64,000 bases of DNA from AP-15 sp963702685 (lineage in GTDB: Bacteria; Pseudomonadota; Alphaproteobacteria; ATCC43930; CGMCC-115725), in assembly GCA_963702685.1 (NCBI GenBank), contig CAVPDQ010000020.1, forward strand, positions 248,001 through 312,000. Reading direction: 5' to 3'. The translations under genes and the position numbers were made by a program. The notes under the pieces are model-generated. The model was not told the DNA's origin, ran no database searches, and saw nothing but the letters and a program-made list of their open reading frames with translations. Every line of letters starts with the position of its first letter. Within the stretch, counting starts at the first letter, position 1. Positions 61,662 through 64,000 of this stretch are shown here, piece by piece.

Positions 61662-62740
61662 GCTGCCGGCACAAGCTGGATTATGACCGCAATCGGCGCT
61701 GAACCGGGTGCCGGCCGGCGCCGCCGATAGCGCGCTAGCTGGCAGCCGGGAAGGGGCCAGCCGACCCAGTTGCACAGGGCTTCGCCCATGACGAGGTCGA
61801 GGTCGCGGCCCTGGAGCCAGGGCAGCTCCTCGGTGAACACGCTCACGCATTGCTGCCAGGAGCAGGGCATCCGGGTGATGTCGGTGCCCCAGAACATCCG
61901 GTCGGGGCCGAACGCGTCGAAGACGCGGTGCAGGTGCTCGATGGAAGCTGCGGAACGGATAGGCGTCTTCGGCGTAGCCGGGCTGGCCGGTCGCCTTGAC
62001 CGCGACGTTGGGGTATTTGGCGAGCGCCAAGAGCTCGGGCTGGAAGCGATAGGCGGATTCGCCGCGGCTCCCCGGCGGCACGGCCAGGTGGTCGACGATC
62101 AGCTTGAGCCCCGGGTGACGCTCGGCGATCCGGCCGACGGTCGGCAGGAACAGCGCGGCGGCGAGCGCCACCGGCACGCCGGCCCGCTCGGCCGCCGGCC
62201 ATAGCCAGTCGAGGCTCCCGTCGGTCATCCACTCCCGCTTGTGCCGCTCGTTGAAATAGAAGCGCAGGCCGAGCATGCCCGGCCGCTGTTTCCAACGCGC
62301 GACCAAATCGCGGCCATTCGGGTCGTCGAGATAGAACCACCCCATGATGGCGAAGCGGTCGGGGTATTTCCGCACCGCTGCGATGGCCAATTCGTTCGAA
62401 GTCGGGGTCCCACAGCACCGGGTGGATCAATGCCCGGTCGACACCGGCTTCGTCCATGGCGGCGATCGCCTGCTCCGCGGAGCACGGCTCCTGAGAACCT
62501 GTGAAGAAATCCTGCGTCGAAAGCAATGTCATTCCGGGATGCCCGCAGGGCAGGCCCGGAACCTATGAACACCGCCGTCCGCCAGCATATCGCAGGCCGG
62601 TGTGCATGGGTTCCGGGTTCGCGGGCTGCGCCCACGCCCCGGAATGACAGCGGTTTGGTATTCCTTCACAGCCTCTGACGATGCGGCGGGGACGGCGTCC
62701 CCTTTTCCCAGAGATGGATCTGGCCATCGACGATCAGCAT
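61637..62740 (-). pseudogene. amidohydrolase-2 family protein, broken by an element and two frameshifts
   Basis: The N-terminus MLIVDGQIHLWEKGTPSP (DxQxHLW metal motif) lies at 62740-62680 with GGAAGGA upstream. The gene continues after the palindromic element as AEQAIAAMDEAGVDRALIHP. Two single-base insertions are then seen, near 62397 (FERI against NELAIAAV) and near 61942 (FRS against SIEHLHRVFDAFG). Catalytic-type residues are in KLIVDHLAVPP and MFWGTDITRMP. The 3' end overlaps the DUF262 gene by 25 bases. With the element and two bases removed the protein would be intact. Confidence 0.82.
62495..62675. mobile_element. palindromic MITE-like element A, copy 2, inserted in the amidohydrolase gene
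   Basis: The terminal repeats GAACCTGTGAAGAAAT and ATTCCTTCACAGCCTC and inner arms gtcattccggg and ccccggaatgac are shared with the copy at 45.1 kb. It is flanked by CTGA/TGA on both sides (62491-62494 and 62675-62678). Joining the flanks as CGTCAGGAGCCG restores a natural reading PPHRQEPCSAEQ in the host gene, which supports insertion with a 3-4 bp target duplication. Confidence 0.85.
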
Positions 62741-62925
62741 CCGGCATATCCTTCCGGTCCGAAGATATTCGGCGGCTCCAGGATAGCCCGACCTCCGAAA
62801 ATCGCCGACAGCTCCGACAAGCGGCCGGTTTCTTCCGGCAGGTGTAGAAACCGATGCACTACTCCGGCGCGGCTCCCGGCCTGTATGCTCGCGCCGGCCG
62901 GCGATAATCGATACGGGAGGTTTGG

Positions 62926-64000
62926 GTGGCAGGGGTGCTCGACGGGGTCAGGGTCCTCGATTTCGGGCGGTATATCGCGGGGCCCTTTTGCGCGGCGCTG
63001 CTCGGCGATCTCGGCGCCGAGGTGATCCGCATCGAGCGCCTGGGCGGCGGCGAGGACCGGCCGTTCATCCCGGTCGGCGCCGGGCCGGAAGGCGGCGGTG
63101 CGATGTTTCTGGCGATGAACCGCAACAAGCTCGGCATGACCCTCGACCCTGCCGCGCCAAAGGGCCGCGAAATCGTGCGGCGCCTCGTCGCCACCGCCGA
63201 TGTCGTCGTCGCCAATCTGCCGCCTGCGGTATTGCGTGCGCTCGCCCTCGATCTCGACAGCCTGCGCCAGGTCAAGCCCGACATCGTCCTGACCACGGTC
63301 ACCGGCTTTGGCGCCGGCGGGCCGCTCTCGCACAAGCACGGCTTCGACGGCATCGGCCAGGCGATGAGCGGCGCCGCCTATCTGTCGGGAACGCCCGAGC
63401 AGCCGATCGCGATCAAATTGCCGTGGGTCGATTTCGGCACCGCCTGTCTCTCGGCGTTCGGCACGTTGGCGGCATTGATCGAGCGCGGCAAGACCGGGCG
63501 CGGGCAAAAGGTCGAGGGGGCGCTGCTGCGCACCGCGATCGCCTTTGCCAACGCGACCTTGATCGAAGAGGCGCTGACCGGGGTCGACCGGGTCGCGACG
63601 CTGAACCGCGGCTTCAACGCGGCACCGGCCGATATCTATCGCTGCACCGATGGCTGGATCATCACCACCGTGATCGGCCCGGCGATGTTCCGGCGCTGGG
63701 CGCGGATGATCGGCGAAGAGCATTGGCTCGCCGATCCGCGCTTTGCCGACGACCAGGCGCGCGCCGACCACGGCGAGATCGTCTCGGCGCGGATGAGCAA
63801 GTGGTGCGGCGAGCGCAGCTGCGCCGAGGCGCTGGCGGCGCTCGAAGCCGCCAATATCGTCGCCGGCCAGCTCTATTCGCCGCAGCAGGCGCTCGACGAC
63901 CCGCATATCCGCGCCGCCCGGCTGCTCGAGGAAAAGCCGCACCCGGCGCTCTCCGGCACCTACCCGCTGGCGCCGACCCCGATCGAGCTGTCGGAGACGC
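62926..64000 (+). CDS. CaiB/BaiF-family CoA transferase, partial (runs off the right edge)
   Basis: At least 358 residues are encoded and no stop is reached in the window. Family blocks are VLDGVRVLDFGRYIAGPFCA, GAEVIRIERLGGGEDRP, NRNKLGMTLD, catalytic Asp in KLPWVDFGTACLSAFG and RGKTGRGQKVEGALL. It starts with GTG 62926, with GGGAGG 6 bases upstream. It is divergent from the broken amidohydrolase, with 185 bases between that must hold both promoters. The enzyme would activate an unidentified acid as its CoA thioester. Confidence 0.92.
   Translation, partial: MAGVLDGVRVLDFGRYIAGPFCAALLGDLGAEVIRIERLGGGEDRPFIPVGAGPEGGGAMFLAMNRNKLGMTLDPAAPKGREIVRRLVATADVVVANLPPAVLRALALDLDSLRQVKPDIVLTTVTGFGAGGPLSHKHGFDGIGQAMSGAAYLSGTPEQPIAIKLPWVDFGTACLSAFGTLAALIERGKTGRGQKVEGALLRTAIAFANATLIEEALTGVDRVATLNRGFNAAPADIYRCTDGWIITTVIGPAMFRRWARMIGEEHWLADPRFADDQARADHGEIVSARMSKWCGERSCAEALAALEAANIVAGQLYSPQQALDDPHIRAARLLEEKPHPALSGTYPLAPTPIELSET

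Overview
The window is GC-rich, densely coded DNA. It most likely comes from an alphaproteobacterium, probably Rhodospirillales-like; this is inferred from gene content, since no phylogeny could be run. Supporting signs are the rpmH-rnpA-yidD-yidC-yihA order near 12.8-16 kb, many CaiB/BaiF, SDR, LLM-flavin and amidohydrolase genes, two PEP-CTERM secreted proteins, and large palindromic intergenic elements of the kind common in soil alphaproteobacteria.

Layout. 0-4.4 kb: a PEP-CTERM protein and a YadA-type trimeric autotransporter that carries an 894-bp tandem duplication. 4.6-12.6 kb: tRNA-Arg(ACG), an RlmI-like rRNA methyltransferase, a coupled TVP38 / FAD-disulfide reductase / histidine kinase operon, a candidate small RNA with an anti-Shine-Dalgarno terminator loop, and a translationally coupled cluster of two ferritin-like proteins plus an HpnL-like membrane protein. 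12.7-16 kb: the housekeeping rpmH-rnpA-yidD-yidC-yihA operon behind a near-consensus promoter. 16-26.5 kb: a Rieske oxygenase, an RMD1-family protein, a KamA-like radical-SAM enzyme, SDRs, an LTA-synthase-like sulfatase, a large catalase and a hydrolase.

26.7-37.2 kb: catabolic genes (D-aminoacylase-like, LigB dioxygenase, amidohydrolase-2, LivK/H/M transporter parts), a PIN/AbrB toxin-antitoxin pair and a tail-collar PEP-CTERM protein. At least seven single-base frameshifts lie in otherwise intact genes here, all in the same direction, so this is either recent decay or a systematic base-insertion artefact. 37-57 kb: LLM enzymes, an RND efflux pair, SDR/hydrolase genes, a type IIL-like DNA methyltransferase whose catalytic core has been excised, a CoA transferase, a low-complexity secreted protein, a MazF-type pair, a DUF4157-OmpA fusion, a carbamoylase-type M20 hydrolase and a carboxymuconolactone decarboxylase-like protein.

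57-62.7 kb is the most accessory-looking part and has visibly lower GC. A HEPN-type two-gene module is bracketed by two copies of the 5' part of a RibD-like gene. It is followed by a DUF262-HNH-AlbA_2 fusion that resembles a one-protein modification-dependent restriction factor. Next comes an amidohydrolase broken by a roughly 180-bp palindromic MITE-like element, whose excision would restore the reading frame and leave a 3-4 bp target duplication. A CoA transferase runs off the right edge.

Several palindromic element families (A at 45.1 and 62.5 kb; B at 49.4 and 56.2 kb; single copies C, D, E and F) sit at gene ends, and A, B and C supply the stop codons of neighbouring genes.
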